This document shows, one piece after another, positions 1-13,111 of a stretch of DNA of 64,000 nucleotides. The DNA comes from Cordia subcordata (lineage: Eukaryota; Streptophyta; Magnoliopsida; Boraginales; Cordiaceae). Both the position numbers and the translations under genes were made by a program. Positions within the stretch are counted from its first letter, which is position 1; every line of letters starts with the position of its first letter. The stretch covers positions 29,964,001 through 30,028,000 of the forward strand of contig JAPTOF010000003.1 in NCBI GenBank assembly GCA_028554755.1, in the 5' to 3' direction. The notes under the pieces are model-generated. The model did no database searches, was not told where the DNA came from, and saw only the letters and a list, made by a program, of their open reading frames with translations.

Positions 1-163
1 CATGGTGGCCCAAATGTTATTTCAGGTTATACATAAACATATGCACAATGCAAAGACTGAATCTCAGTGATTTTTTTTTTTAACCTTTTCTAACTTGAAG
101 AAGATGACCATGAAGGAATCTAATTATATCACGATTAATTTAAAACAGTATATAATTCCTAAC

Positions 164-479
164 CTTCAGAAACTGCCTGCATGGGATCACTGGTGATGCT
201 CTTGAAGTGAATAGTGAGCTTGTGACTCGTTGAGTTTCTATTGGAGTTCTTAGCTGCAATTTTCATGGCTGTTTTTTGTTCCCTTCCTATACGGGAACCA
301 ACATCGATAATCGCGCCTATATTAATTGATTCATAACCAGCCTCTGCGGCAGATCCAAGGTTAACCATTAGTACGGATGTGAGTAATAGGAAAAATAGAG
401 ATAGAGATTTGGACTTAGTGCCATTGTTGAGCAGCTGAAGATTCATTCTGGTTTGAAATAATTGATCTGTCTTCTTCAT
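164..479 (-). CDS. Glutamate receptor-like (GLR) protein, first coding exon, partial
   Basis: Exon 1 reads from the ATG at 479 down to 164, where the sequence CTGAAG is followed by a GTTAGG donor; the rest of the gene lies beyond the left edge. About 105 residues are visible. A hydrophobic stretch near residues 26-43 looks like a signal peptide ending at about LGSA. It is followed by INIGAIIDVGSRIGREQKTA, the typical opening of the amino-terminal ligand-binding (ANF-receptor/LIVBP) domain of plant glutamate receptor-like channels. These are plasma-membrane, amino-acid-gated cation and calcium channels. A GLR2-type member is the likeliest class, but one exon cannot settle the clade. It could also be a truncated pseudogene copy. 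Confidence 0.75.
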
Positions 480-2867
480 ATAGTTATGAATTGATGATAC
501 TTATATATCCAACTGTTACTGCAATACCTTTAGGGTCGTAACGTGGTCAATGAAAATTCTGTTTGACTTGGTCTGCTGGATAGAGATAGACATGGTCTAC
601 TCTCAAGACCATGTCATACTTAATTTGGTGTCAAGTACTCAACGAAATTTCAAGAATTTAAGTTATACAAGTAGAGACATATTAACGGTTTGACTTTTCA
701 AGTAATGTAGACTGAAGAAAAGTCAAATGAACAATATTGGTTTAATAAGGTTACTTTTTTTAACCTTTTTACTATCGTTAGAGAAAGATAAAAGGGGTGA
801 AACATCTGCTAATATAATCTTTTTTTGTAACACGACTATGCCTCCATTGCAATAATATATAACAAAAGAGAATGAGGTTACTTCCTTGCCCAACCATCAC
901 CATTGACTTACATTAGAAGATCTAATAATCTGTTTGATCTTAACGTGAAAGCATAAAACGTGTGTCTCAATGATCCCAATTACGACTTTGATGCACATCT
1001 AGATGCAAGAAAATATTCATTTTTAATCTTCAAAGCCGCTATATATGCCTTAATTTGAAACTTTCCTGTCAACTGTTTGACACCATCTTTTCAACCTTAC
1101 GAAACTGCTGAATTTGGAAAAATATATTTGTGGTTATTCAGCTGTGCATTAAATCGTCTGGCTTTTTGTCTTACATGCATGATCACATTTTTATTGCAGT
1201 TTTGTGCAACTTAGCAGCATTCGAAATAATTAAGTGTCTCTTTTTTTTTTGTTTCATTGGAGGCCAACACCAATTAAATGAGAATTCTTTTAGAGAGGGA
1301 AATTTCCTTTCTATCCTTCTCTAGAAGTTGCGTTGAACTGTCAAATAAGAACCAAAGCCGAATGGAATTTTGAAGACCATAATTCACTAACCAATTTGCA
1401 CAGTTATTAACCTTCTTGTACACAAGTTGGGACGTAAAGGTCGTCACCAGCAACCTCCTCTTTTAACAATTAGGCAATCTTGGAACACTAGTGTAGTGTC
1501 TTAAAAGAAGCATATCGATACTCAAGTCAATAATTAAAAAATAATAAAAATACACAAAATGTAAGAGAAAAAACTAAATTAAAAGTTAGAGAAGGGGTAT
1601 ATTGCTCAAGAGCATTAAAAAAGATGTGTTAAGATGATTAATGATGATAGTGTTAGTCGGAATTAAATGACTAGATAGAGAGATCGATGATAGTCGTGGA
1701 GCGAGAAAGGGTTATATATCAGAATCTCAGGAGTCATGGAGAATCTCATCATCATCATAAGATATGAGCTCAATCTAAGATAATTCAACTCGCTTCACCT
1801 TCTTATGGTTTGATTCGATTCGATTCGATTAGCGTTACTACGACCTAGTAGAACTCGTGACAGAAACCTTGAGACTCCCTAAACGTGGCGCTTTATGTTG
1901 TCATTATTTACCAAATTTATCTCTATCTGTTCAGTAAATTTGTAATTTACTTAGGGCTCGTTTGAATTGACTTTTGAAAGTGCTTTGTAATTTATTTTTT
2001 ATAAAAAATAACTTCAGTTGAATTCGACTTTTTTTTCTTGAAGTTTCAATTTTTGAAGGCTAAACTAAATGTTGATTGAGAAAAAGAAAAGATAAAAAAG
2101 GCCAATTTCATGGAACCCTTTTGGTACTGTTCATTCCAGGGGAAGGAAGTCCAAACACGGAATGTCCTCCTGCAAGAAGCCCAAATGGTCTGGTCCACTT
2201 GTTTGTGTTCCCGATCATGTAACTCGCATACTTCTTATTTTTATTATACAGGAGGCAGAAGTCGAAATTAACGGATTACACCAGTCAAGAGCTCCCGCCT
2301 ATGTTTAAACTCACGACTGAACTGAAACAAGAACAAAAATAAAATGGACCAACTCGGATAATGAAATTCGTCGTGAAAAAGTCAAGAATTCTGGGGATCA
2401 ATTAAAAAGGACTAAAAAATTAAGAAAATCCCTCACCGCTTCTTGTCTTCAATTAGTAACAAATTTTTTCACAAGTATATTAGAATTTAATATATCCAGA
2501 CATGTAAAACAATAAGGTGTAATTTGAATAAGTTGTAAAATATTGAACATAATGTGAATATTTTTTAAAACAATGGAGACTAATTTGATTACGTTTGTGA
2601 AACAATGAGGATTAATGTAAATGTTTTGATACGAACGGACTAATTTGACTGTGTTTATAAAATATTAAAAATTAATGCAAATATTTTAAAATCATAAGAA
2701 TGGAGTACTTAGATTTCGTACAGAACGCGGAAGGGTGATGGTTGATTGTGGAATTTGATACAATTAAGTGCAACAACATTAAATAAAGTATGTCTATCTA
2801 TCTATCTGTGTGTATATATATATATCGGATGAAATTTTCATTTACTTTTGTGGTTTTGTGTAATTAG
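480..2867. other. Intergenic region without a recognisable gene
   Basis: AT-rich sequence upstream of the GLR gene. The only open frames are short and resemble no protein I know. The stretch at 2500-2710 has alternating 'no. of bases plus ACTAATTTGA' motifs resembling the Mutator-type MITE at 40152-41020, so it may be a decayed relative. Confidence 0.5.
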
Positions 2868-3175
2868 CTGATTATACTCTATGTTTTAAAACTTACTACA
2901 TTGTCTTCTTATGTTTTTTAAAAGGTGGCAAATGATATCCTACCTTTACGATTTTTTCTTAATTAACTTATTGTACATCACAAGTATCTTTCTTTTTTTT
3001 TTTGCATTTATAGGCATTAAAAAGTGTAATGTGTTATATATTTCCACAAAAAATACATAAACTTTTAGCTAACGATTATTAGATAATAACAAAAATAAGA
3101 GGTGTTATGCAACTTTTCAAAAAGTACAGGAAAATAATGTGGTAAGTTTTAAAATACACGAGAGTGATCAATATA
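2868..3175. mobile_element. Foldback MITE-like element, about 300 bp
   Basis: The left end (CTCTATGTTTTAAAACTTAC, from about 2876) and the reverse complement of the right end (CTCTCGTGTATTTTAAAACT, ending at about 3165) match over roughly 65 bp with a few indels. The whole element can fold on itself. No protein is encoded. The exact ends and the target duplication were not resolved. Confidence 0.6.
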
Positions 3176-4733
3176 TATGTGTGTGTAGTGCTTCCTTCAT
3201 GATGACATGTATTCTTCGTTCATTTTATCACGATTTCTCTGGTTTCATGAACTTTGAAACGTATCTACCTACTTCTTAATTAATTTGCTAATCCTCATTG
3301 ACTTTCACAAATTTTGATTTCCAAGAAAAACAAGATGCGTAAAGCTTAACCAATAAGCATCACCATTCGTAAGAAATTTCGTTGTTGATAAATGTGATGA
3401 CGACGAAGGAAGAACTTGCATATGCTGCATCCTTGCAAGTTCAGACACATTGTTAGTATATATGTTTTACAATCTTTTCCGTTAATAGAAAATGATAAAC
3501 TTTATTTACGGCTCTACGTCATTTGGATAATTGTTCATTAATTCCGTTAATTAATGTCAGCGAACGATAAGCCACCAAGTTTGATTACTTGCAAGTTGTT
3601 TTGCTAAGGCTTATATGATGAGTATGCTTGTTTCAAACACTTTGAAAGATGAGAAAATCCAGTATTTATGTCGTACAGATAATCATAAAATCAGCGCAAG
3701 GCGTTAGTTAATATATGACAGAGGCATGTTTCTTGTAAAGCCTGAAACTCAGAATTGAAAAATATCTTCGTCAACGAAGATCTGATTGAACAACAGATTT
3801 TGTTGACCTGGCTATATACATCAATATCGAGTAAAGAATGTCCACCATTCTAAGACAAATTTTTTAACGATCAGTCTCCAACTGACAGAAAATAAATGTC
3901 TTTTCCTTTTCTTTCCTTTCGTCTTTACTCACGTACAGAGATTTTAGGTGTCTCTCATTGATTTGTTGAAATCATTTGTTTTCGTTACCATAACTTTCAA
4001 TAACCCCATCTCAAAATCAATACTCGACCCCCCCCGCCCCCATATATCTCTATCATTACGTGTAATTGAAAAATCATTCACCCATCAACACAATAAAAGT
4101 ATCTTCTTTGCCCAGCAAAAAGATATTATCATCTTCTGTATATATCTCAAAGTTATTGTACTATAAAATTTTTCTAGATAAATAAAAGCTGATATCATCA
4201 ACCAAGTTGAACTTCTACGTACGTAGATAATCTATGACGGAGTCCAAAGATGATATTAGCCGGCTATCAGTTTTTATATACATACATACATATATATATA
4301 TATAGTTATATATGGCCTATAAATTATTTGTGTTTGTGATATATATAAACAGGAGGAAGTAGGAATTTCAATTGGTCAAGTATTTAACTATTGAAAAGGT
4401 TTAACATCATTAGTTTTGAAGGAATTCACAAGAGAGAAAAAAAATTAGAAGATCTAGTTGTCTCAATGCTAAAAGGTTGAAGATTTGAATGTGAGAATTA
4501 GCTTGAGATTGCTGGTTGCGGATTTGCAACACCTCCAATCTCGGAGGTTTTTTGAATGTTTTAAGTTGATGTCCATATAGGGTAACTATAATCACGTAAA
4601 GTTGGACATATATATTTACGTCAATGGGTCTTACATGCATGTAGGGCCCACACTTCTTCTTTAGTTCAGGGAAACTCAGATAGTCAAATGCATGTAAAAA
4701 AACCATATTGTATTTGATGTCTAACTTTGTTGG
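3176..4733. other. Intergenic region without a recognisable gene
   Basis: AT-rich DNA with short TA tracts (about 4284-4304). The open frames at 3948-4166 (+) and 4410-4706 (-) are low in complexity and resemble no known protein. No RNA gene was recognised. Confidence 0.5.
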
Positions 4734-5220
4734 AATTGTAACGTCTCATCTCACATCAGTTCTTTATGAGATTTGTTTGTACTTTATAATGACTTGGGTT
4801 CAATATTACTGTCATCACCAACTTAAGCATTTTGGGCCAGTCGGTTAAGCTCAAGTGTGGTGGCAGGCTAATTGTTGGGCCTGGATTGTTACAGTCCCAC
4901 ATTGGTTTATAGAGTGACTTGTGACTTGTTACTTGTTTTTAAGTGGGTGGAATTAGTACAACTAATAAATTGAGTTAATCATTTTGGACCAGTTGATTAG
5001 ATACCAAATAACATGAGTTAACCATTTTGGACCAGTTGATTAGAGACTTAAGTAGTTATTAATTATGATTACATCTCGCTCGTGGGCCTGGGCTCCGAGG
5101 CGTGGCAGGAATCGTCATAGAATCATGAACATCAAGTAGTTATTAATTATGTTTCTATGTCGCTCGCGGGCCTAAATTTCGAGGCATGACAGGAATCGTC
5201 ATAGAATCATGAACATGAGG
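4734..5220. repeat. Degraded repeat cluster with two pairs of tandem duplications
   Basis: A 33-bp motif at 4971-5003 recurs at 5014-5046. An 84-bp unit at 5050-5133 is repeated at 5134-5217 with about 90% identity by eye. Upstream, a segment near 4891-4925 (TCCCACATTGG then GTGACTTGTGACTTG) also occurs near 26785-26820 in intron 1 of the third exchanger copy. The CCCACATTGG and GGGCCTGGGCTCCGAGGCGT motifs resemble those in plant terminal-repeat retrotransposons in miniature (TRIM) and LTR remnants. The class assignment is inference. Confidence 0.5.
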
Positions 5221-6830
5221 CATTAAACGTTTTAGATTGTCCATGTTGATACGAAGTCCGAATTAAATGACCACTATTATCACCTGACTCTTAGTAAATC
5301 ACAAATCTGAAATAATGACAATCTTGAAGTCCTGGGACGCATGTTGGTGATTTACGCATTGGCAGAAAGCATCACATGCATGAATCAGTTCAAGTGGACA
5401 ATTAGTCTATATATTTATATAATCAAAGACTTTTTTTTAGTATGTGTTCATGCATTAACCCACGCGTTACAGCTGGGTTGACTTGAACGTATATGGTGCA
5501 TCCACATGCATGCCTTGCGTACTACAGACCATCAAGCCCGCTCTAGAAAGCTATTATATAGTAAAGACTAGAGAACGTGGTATAGAATAGTGTCCGGTAA
5601 ATAGAAGTCTATTGTTAGATTACATAGTTTAAAAGTTTCTATTTATTATATGAAGAAACCAACAAAACGTGCATCGCACACGTCTTTTCCCCTGTTGTCT
5701 TTTGTCTCTTTTAATCGACAGCACATGATTCACGGAATAAATAAAAGAGTAAATGCCAGTCGAGTCCTTTTAACTATTTGCAACAACTTTGTTAGGCGCC
5801 AACTTAAAAAAACAAAATAGAAAATGAGTCCAAATTGTACAAATGATACAAATTGTTATGTACTTTTCTTTCAAAGAGATCAAAATAAAAAAATGTTACA
5901 TTTGACAATATCAATCTCAGTTACGTAAACTAATTGAATCAGAATATGTAATTAAACCAAATTAATATACGTACATGCACAGTGTATAGGTATAATAGTT
6001 ACTTGATATCTCGTGTGCTTAGAAAGTAATGCAATGCGATGAATGTTTCACATGTTCATAACATGCTTAATCAACAAGATAAATTTTATAAGCTAAGACA
6101 AATATTCTAGGGGCCCAAAATTTTGTTTTTTGGTCGAACGGGGACCAAAAATGAAAGGGCAAATTAGAACTGATATAGACTTTTGTAAGTCTAATAGTCT
6201 TGCCTTTTATTTTTCGAAATATTCGTAATTTGACATAATAGTATCTTAACTAATCGTTTCTGTCAAAAAATACAGAAACCTAGACAAAGGAAAAGAATAG
6301 AAAAGAAAAGATATATACAGAAAGGAATTTTTGTATATTCATATAAGAGTGGTTGTATTCGGTCAAAGTTAGATGTCAACTCCTGAGCATGAGAGGAATT
6401 TTTGACAGTCTTTTATCAGTTTAAATAAATTTTAACTATTATTTTGATAACAGTGGATTACTTCAAGGACGGGGTCCTCGTGAATGTAGCTTAGAAATTA
6501 CCTTAGTCTCATAATCCTATCCGTGCATAGATGTTTATTATAGACTTCATCTTTAAGAAAAGTGTATTTAGGTTCGTTATGTGCATGGCATAAAGTTCTC
6601 TTTTTTTTTTGTTTTCCCTAGTGTAATGTTGTCACATTCTTTTGAAATTAATCCTCACTATTTTAAAATGTTTAAATTAGCTCCCAATATTTTACGTAAT
6701 TGAATTAGTGTCAATGGTTTAAAATATTCATTATCATTTTCAATATTTTTCAAATTTATTGAAATTAATTCCAAACATTATTTTCCTGATGTTCCATTAA
6801 ACCAATGGCACGACCAGATTTCATGTTGAG
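5221..6830. other. Intergenic region without a recognisable gene
   Basis: AT-rich, with no convincing coding frame. The stretch at 6640-6780 carries repeated 'no. AATT...TAGTGTCAATG' type motifs like those in the MITEs of this window. Nothing else stands out. Confidence 0.45.
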
Positions 6831-6847
6831 AAGATATCCCAAAATTC

Positions 6848-7042
6848 TATCTCTTACGAGTGCCTCTACAGTAAGAGTTGAAAACTGACACCGAGTTTAA
6901 TTGTAGTCCCCTGTTTTGGTTGAGCTCCATCAACTTATCTAGTACTTGGCATAGAAGACATGATGCGCACCCGAGGTTTGCCTGCTGGTTGTCGGGTTTT
7001 GCTAACTAAATTTCTTTTTATCGCAAAGAAAAAAAAAAAAAA
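6848..7042 (+). mobile_element. Short A-tailed retroposon (SINE or 5'-truncated LINE) with 17-bp target duplication
   Basis: A body of about 195 bp ends in a run of about 16 A (to about 7042). It is bracketed by AAGATATCCCAAAATTCT-like sequence at 6831-6847 and AAGATATCCGAAATTCT at 7043-7059, an imperfect 17-bp direct repeat. That is the hallmark of target-primed reverse transcription. I could not see clear Pol III A and B boxes, so a 5'-truncated LINE tail is as likely as a SINE. The tail GGGTTTTGCTAACTAAATTT resembles LINE 3' ends. Confidence 0.7.
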
Positions 7043-7531
7043 AAGATATCCGAAATTCTTGGACCATTTTCCATTTCTATAAGTCCTGATCCATCACCTC
7101 CGTAAAACTCGAACGAAGTACCAGTTTGGAATGAAAATGTGGAAATTTTTTCTGAGTTTTCTTTTTCTTTTTATGGGCATTAAAAAGATATCAAAAGATC
7201 TAAACATTCACTAGTATCTTGCATGAGTCACGATACGAAGAATCTTCAATTGGATCCAATATCAACAGTGCCTGCGACCACTTACCCTGGTTCCTTGGCA
7301 GCTGGTTAAGTGGCTAAGACTTCCAAATTCTTGACTTATATTTGACAAGGGAAAGGTCCTCGTGACCTCGTCCTTGCACGTTTTAAACATTAACCCAAGC
7401 CCCAGGCTGCGTTTAGACCATTTCCATCTGATACGATATGCACAACTAATCCAACACTAACTATTAAAAAAATAAGGGAATCCAAGAGCATCATGGAAAT
7501 ATCCCAATTGAGCTATTGGTTGTGCTGACTT

Positions 7532-7540
7532 TTATATAAG
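7532..7540 (+). promoter_or_regulatory. Candidate TATA box of the first exchanger gene
   Basis: TTATATAAG lies about 80 bp upstream of the ATG at 7618. This would place transcription start near 7565-7570 and give a 5' leader of about 50 nt. Confidence 0.55.
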
Positions 7541-7617
7541 CACCAACCACGTCTAGCTAATACCCGAGTATAATTAACCCACCAGCTGTTCATTCAATTC
7601 CGTTCCATTTCTTCTCC

Positions 7618-10600
7618 ATGGCAAGTCTTGCAATATGCTTCACCATGTTGGTCATCTTCCTGATTGGCGTAGTTCAAGCCCGATTCATCACACTCAATGC
7701 ATCTAGTTATCATCAATTGGCTACAGATGGAGTTGACCACGTCGAGAAACAGCTCGTTCATTTCAATAGCTCGTCGTCGTTGTCATCGTCGTCAGACACC
7801 TGCGACCATGTGTACGGTTTCCTTCCGTGTGCAGAGAACACCTGGGGCTACCTTTTCCAAGTAGTCATCTACCAGTATCTGATGATTGTTGGAGGCCAAT
7901 TGGTAGCCGACGGAAGCAAGACTCTATTCACTATGCTCGGCACAGGCGTTTTTGGTGCTACCCTTTTCCGGGTCCTCTTGAACTTCCCCAGAATCAGTTT
8001 CGCTATTAGTAAGGAGTTCTTTGTTTTTTAGTTCTTTAACTTTCAAAAAACACTTTAAATTGTCCAAAAACTAGGCCAAACGTACTCCAAGTCTCTACAC
8101 GCATTATTTTCTTGATCGATTTTGGCCTCAGCCGCCCCGTTGACCCTTAAGAACTTGGAGGCCGCCATGGACAGCCAAATTAGACTATTTGCTTCTCAAC
8201 TTTGTTTCATCATCAAAATTTTTTTTTTTTTTCCTTTTTGGTTCTATGGTGTCATTAATAGTTTTTTTTTTTCCTTTGTTTTGACATTGTGATTATGTGA
8301 TTATTGCAGTGTCTGGAGTATTCTCGACCCAAGAACAAGCTCAACGGCAAGTCTCTCTGAGTGTTGGAATTTATTCTGGATCCACACTCCTCGTGCTCAC
8401 CTTGTTGTGGGGAATCGCTGGGGTAGTTGGCCGAAGAGAGATACCTGAAAAACCCTGTGGAGAACCATCCACTTCAACACCTCTGCTGGACAAAGAGCAC
8501 AATGAGACCCAACACACAGATATATGCTCAGAATTAAAAGGTTGGTGATTTCTTTGCGATTCGAATTCGTAACGTTAAAAGGGACGTCTAATAGACAATT
8601 TAACACCATTATAATGGTGGTCCTGAAATTGATCAATTGAATCACGCTTAACTTAACTAGCCCACCTTTCTTTTCCTTTAATTTATTTGGTTTAATTAGT
8701 TTGGCCGTTGCATTCTCTTCGGGTTCATGAATTTCTAAGTCAAATTAAAGAAACAATTAAGCAATTTAATCGTGTTTACTTAAAGTTAATGGTGCTACTG
8801 CTCCTATGTACAGAAACTGGTGTTACAACAGACGAAAAGACTAGTTACACAGCTGGACTCATGCTTCTCTCCTTGATCCCATTTTTGATAACGGAGCTAG
8901 TCAATATCTTCAACACGTCGTCTGGAAGCCGTCTGATTATTTTGATTGCTCTAATTGTATCAGCCGCCTCATTATTGTCCTATTTCATCTATCAGGTAAT
9001 ATTGCCAACTCCATGCTCACAAAATTCGTCATCGGGAACACAAAAACATAGACGCTACCAAAAAAAAAAATATTATCCTCATTAATAAATAATATCAAGT
9101 GAAAAAAGTAATTGACATGTAGTTTTTAATTCCTCAAGTGGTTTAAACTTTTCTGTTCCGGCTATACATGTCGGCAATTTGTTATATGTATGACAAATTC
9201 TCTTTTGTTCTTTTTTTTTTTTTTTTTGGGGGTGCAGCTGTGGTTTCCATGGCTTCAGGAAAGAAGTTTGGAGTTTTCGAAGTACGAGAAACTCGTGTCC
9301 GGCTTTTTAAATTATGTCCAGAGGCAGACAAAGGGGAAGCTTGTGGATGCAAATGGCCAACCCAACGTTCCTGCTATTGAGAGGTAAGCCTTTTTCTATG
9401 AATATATTTATTGTATTTTAAAAATCGTACCTACTGTGGATTTAAGCATGCACCAAAATAATTCATCCTCATTGACAAATAATATCAAGTGAAGAGAGTA
9501 ATCAACATGTAGTTTTTTATTCCTCAAGTGGATGCCAATGGCCAACCCGACATTCCTGCTATTGAGAGGTCCACCATCATTGGCTATTCTATGACGCAAT
9601 TAAACTTTTCTACAAATTGATGCATGTGAATTAACCAATATGTTCATGATGACCAAAAATTTTCTTTAAGAAAAAAAAAAAAAGAAAAAATAATATGGTC
9701 CTCGCAAAGAGAGGAGTAGGTGTGTTATATTTGAAAGGGGCAGAGAATCTAGTTGCATATTCTTTGCTCTTTTTCCTTCTCCGTCGTTTGCTTTTTGAGT
9801 TTTTAGTCAATCGTAGTCAGCTAAATGGAATTTTCTTACCTGGCCGACTGTATAGTACTTGTTTGGTCTTGGATATTTTGGCTCGACAAATTCTTTCTTT
9901 TACTGTCATAAAAATAAGACTAAATAGTATTCTATTCCTTGTTATTTATCATAAATACACATTATACTCATAATCTTAAAATAGATACATATCTCCATTT
10001 TAGAGGCCTTATTACAGATTTAAGGGCCACAGTAAAGCTGTGTACTAACTTTCATGGAACATGTCATGTGTATTACAGATTTAAGAACTGCAAAGGATCA
10101 AAATTTATGTATATTTTAAAACTACAAAAATAATATATACTTGTGACAAACTAAGGGACTAAGGTACTATTTACCGTAAAAATAATAATAATAGAAAAAG
10201 AGAGAGGGAGCAAGTTGTGGAGGTTTCCGTATACTCTTTTAGTTACGCATTACGACATAAATACGATATGCTCAATATAGATTATATTTGCATGCAGCCT
10301 ATTTTCTCAACACGACAAAGATGCAGACAGAAGCCTAACACATCAAGAATTGCAAAAACTGATGGACAAGATTCAGGCTGGAGAAGTTCAAGTGGATAAA
10401 GAGTATGCGGTTTCACAAGTGCTGGAGGTATTCGACGTCGACGGCGATGGCAGAATCAGTAAAGAAGAATTCTCTAAGGGTTTAAAGAAATGGATAGCTG
10501 AAGCACAGAGGTTAGAAGGCCAAGAAGTTGATTCCACGACAAATGAGGCCGTAAACAAGGCAATTATAATACTCTCCCTCACTAAATTTTATTACCCGAG

Positions 10601-12302
10601 TGATTTAATAATATTATCATATGCTAAAGTCTATCAGCTCACGTGCTATTATTGCATATCATTGTTCATTGCAATTTCAGGGTTAATTTTATATAAGTTA
10701 TTTTCTTCGTACAAAAATTCCCATACTCTAATAACTCCTATTTAGTTTCTGAAAACACTAAAAGATCTGAATATATATATATATGTTAGTACAATAAACA
10801 AATACAATGATATCCTCTAAAAATTTATTAATAGAATAAACAAATATATCAATCTCTCACCTTTATTTTTAGATATACTTATGCGGTTAGCATGAAAGTC
10901 TTGACCTTGATATTTCCGTGTCCAACCTTAGTTTTTCCTTTCTGGGGTTCTCTACGCTTCCTAGATGCCTATTTGACAGAAAATTAATGAAAACATAAAG
11001 ATCTAGTGGGATAAAGTTATGCCCTTTTTTGGCTGGCTTTGGTGAGAGTTGTCAAGGATAACAACTGAAAAATGCAAGGAAAGGAGAAAAAGAGTGAGTG
11101 ATGGAGACAGGAAAGTCATTTTAACAACTTGATAGATAGTAGTGCTAGAGAAAAGTTGTGGTCATGTTTGTCTGTAATATCCCAATAATGGAGGTTTGTT
11201 TTTAGCCCAAGGAGAGACCCTCGACGACTATCAAACTACCTCGCCACTGACTCAAAAAGCAAAAACTACCTAACTCACCCTTTTTCTTCCTTGTTCTCAT
11301 TATCTATTTATGAACTTTAAATGTGTTTATCTTATCTCCTATTTTTACATATAACTGGTTGACATACTTGCTCAAATTTTTAGCTCTCTTCGATAAATTG
11401 TACAACAATATCCACTTATATATATGTACAATGAAATAAATTTATTACGTATATAAAATGAACAGTTACAAAATTAACATTAACTAACTGATGTGACTTG
11501 TATAGTTGGAGAAAGCTCGTCACATCTTGTTTCTTTCTTCTTTTTTTTGGTTAAACCCCAACCCCCATGAGATCTAAACCCATAACCTTTTGGGAGAAGA
11601 TAATGTTAACTACTTAAGTTATATTCTCTAATAGCAACCTAGTGACATATCCATTTGTATAATACATCGTACAAAATTTTCATATTGATCCGGATGTGTA
11701 AACAGGTTATTCAATCATTCACGAAGAAGAGAAGAGAGGAACTTTCTGAGATTGAGGATCTCATGGGAAGTATCGTGATGCGTGTCAGAAGCCAAGCCCT
11801 CGAAGCCAAACGTCTTCTCAACGATGAAGGCACCCTCAATACTGAATTCATCGAAGGGTAAGTAATTACTTTTGATACGACTAATGTTTTGTTTTACTTA
11901 TTTGTCTGTTTTGACCTCTTTTCCACTGATAAAAATTCAAATGTTAGAAGTTAGAATCTTTTATATACACCATATAATTAATTTATATGATACTTTTTCT
12001 ATCTTTTTTTTTTTTTTTTCTCCTCGTAGATTTTTCAAACAATTCGGATCTAGTGACAATTCCATATCACAATCCGAATTAAAGCAAGCAATTCAGACTC
12101 TCAAATTTGGAGAAGGTCCTCCAGTTAGTTCTGATGATCAAACGGTGATTAAAGTCATGAGAGGTTTCGACATTGATGGTAACAACGTGATCGATGAGCG
12201 CGAGTTTGTCGATCAAGCTAACAATTGGCTTAGTGAAGCTGTTCAGGTAGAAAATGGCGAGGAGACAAAACAGCCTACTACACAACCTGGAGAGGTAAAT
12301 AG

Positions 12303-12341
<39 letters not shown>

Positions 12342-13111
12342 TTCCATTCATATTATCATAACATATTCTTTATAGATTTACTTAAGATCAAAATTTTCTT
12401 ATCGTATATTTTGCAGGTTAACTGGGAAGAAATTGATAAGCTAGTTTACAGGGTGCAAACGAATGGAAACTTGAGGGACAAGTTATCACTTGCATGGATT
12501 TATAGCAAGCCTGTTCTTCGAATCATATTGGGCGTTGCGATGTTGACACTCATAGCAAAACCTTTCATGGCTAGCCTCGTACAGTTCACGACGTCCATTG
12601 GAATGGACACTTTCTTCATCTCGTTCATATTAATTCCTATTATCATGAATGCTAGAATGATACTGTCAGCAATCTTCCCTGCTAGTCAGAAGTGCTCAAG
12701 AACGGCTTCTTTGACTTTTTCAGAGGTATGTTTGTAACTGAATTCTTGTGGTTAAGTGGCTTAAAAGTCCTGTGTTAATTTAGGACTGCTACTACAAAAT
12801 AGTATTTGAGCTTTTCAATTTATACTTTTTGAAGACTAATTATTATCTATTATGACGTGCAGATATATGGAGATGTGATTATGAACAATATCATGGGCTT
12901 GACAACAATACTGGCTATTATATATGCAAAAGAACTGCCATGGGATTACCCAACTGAAGTTCTTATAGTCGTGCTGGTGACTCTCATAGTTGGCTTCTTT
13001 GCGTTCTTTTGCAGCACTTATCCTCTCTGGACAAGCCTCTTTGCATTCTTCTTGTGTCTGTTCTTTTTTACACTGTCGTTGGTTGTTCATTACGTTTTCG
13101 GATGGAACTAA
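7618..13111 (+). CDS. EF-hand sodium/calcium exchanger (NCL-type), copy 1
   Basis: Nine phase-consistent coding exons: 7618-8008, 8310-8540, 8814-8995, 9238-9383, 10298-10550, 11706-11857, 12030-12294, 12417-12725, 12863-13111; about 725 residues. Predicted layout: signal peptide (cut after VVQA, about residue 21), N-terminal exchanger half with QRQVSLSVGIYSGST, a cytosolic loop with EF-hands, then the C-terminal half with LTFSEIYGDVIMNN. EF loops are at 323-334 (DKDADRSLTHQE), 363-374 (DVDGDGRISKEE) and 499-510 (DIDGNNVIDERE). A fourth at about 458-468 lacks its first Asp and is one residue short, so it is probably dead. By family knowledge, NCL proteins move Ca2+ against Na+ across internal or plasma membranes. 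Arabidopsis NCL has two EF-hands, so the duplicated EF pair is an expanded form. The first alpha-repeat reads FPRISFAIMSG where NCLs normally have LPDA, losing the acidic residue; transport is therefore uncertain. Confidence 0.85.
9461..9571 (+). repeat. Chimeric partial duplication (intron 3 piece plus tail of exon 4) inside intron 4
   Basis: 9461-9540 copies intron 3 sequence from about 9071-9140 (AATATCAAGTGAA...TCCTCAAGTG). It runs straight into a copy of the end of exon 4 (GCCAATGGCCAACCC...ATTGAGAGGT, about 9528-9571; original 9346-9384). The material between was lost at a shared GTG. The copied donor reads GTCCAC rather than GTAAGC, so it is probably not used. Confidence 0.75.
12306..12337. 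repeat. (TA)n microsatellite in intron 7 of copy 1
   Basis: About 16 uninterrupted TA units directly downstream of the exon 7 donor at 12294. It is likely length-polymorphic. Confidence 0.9.

Noticed and set aside
12336..12416. Start of exon 8 of copy 1 extended upstream to 12336
   Set aside because: The sequence is intronic (ends TTTTGCAG at 12416) and exon 7 joins at 12417 in phase 0.
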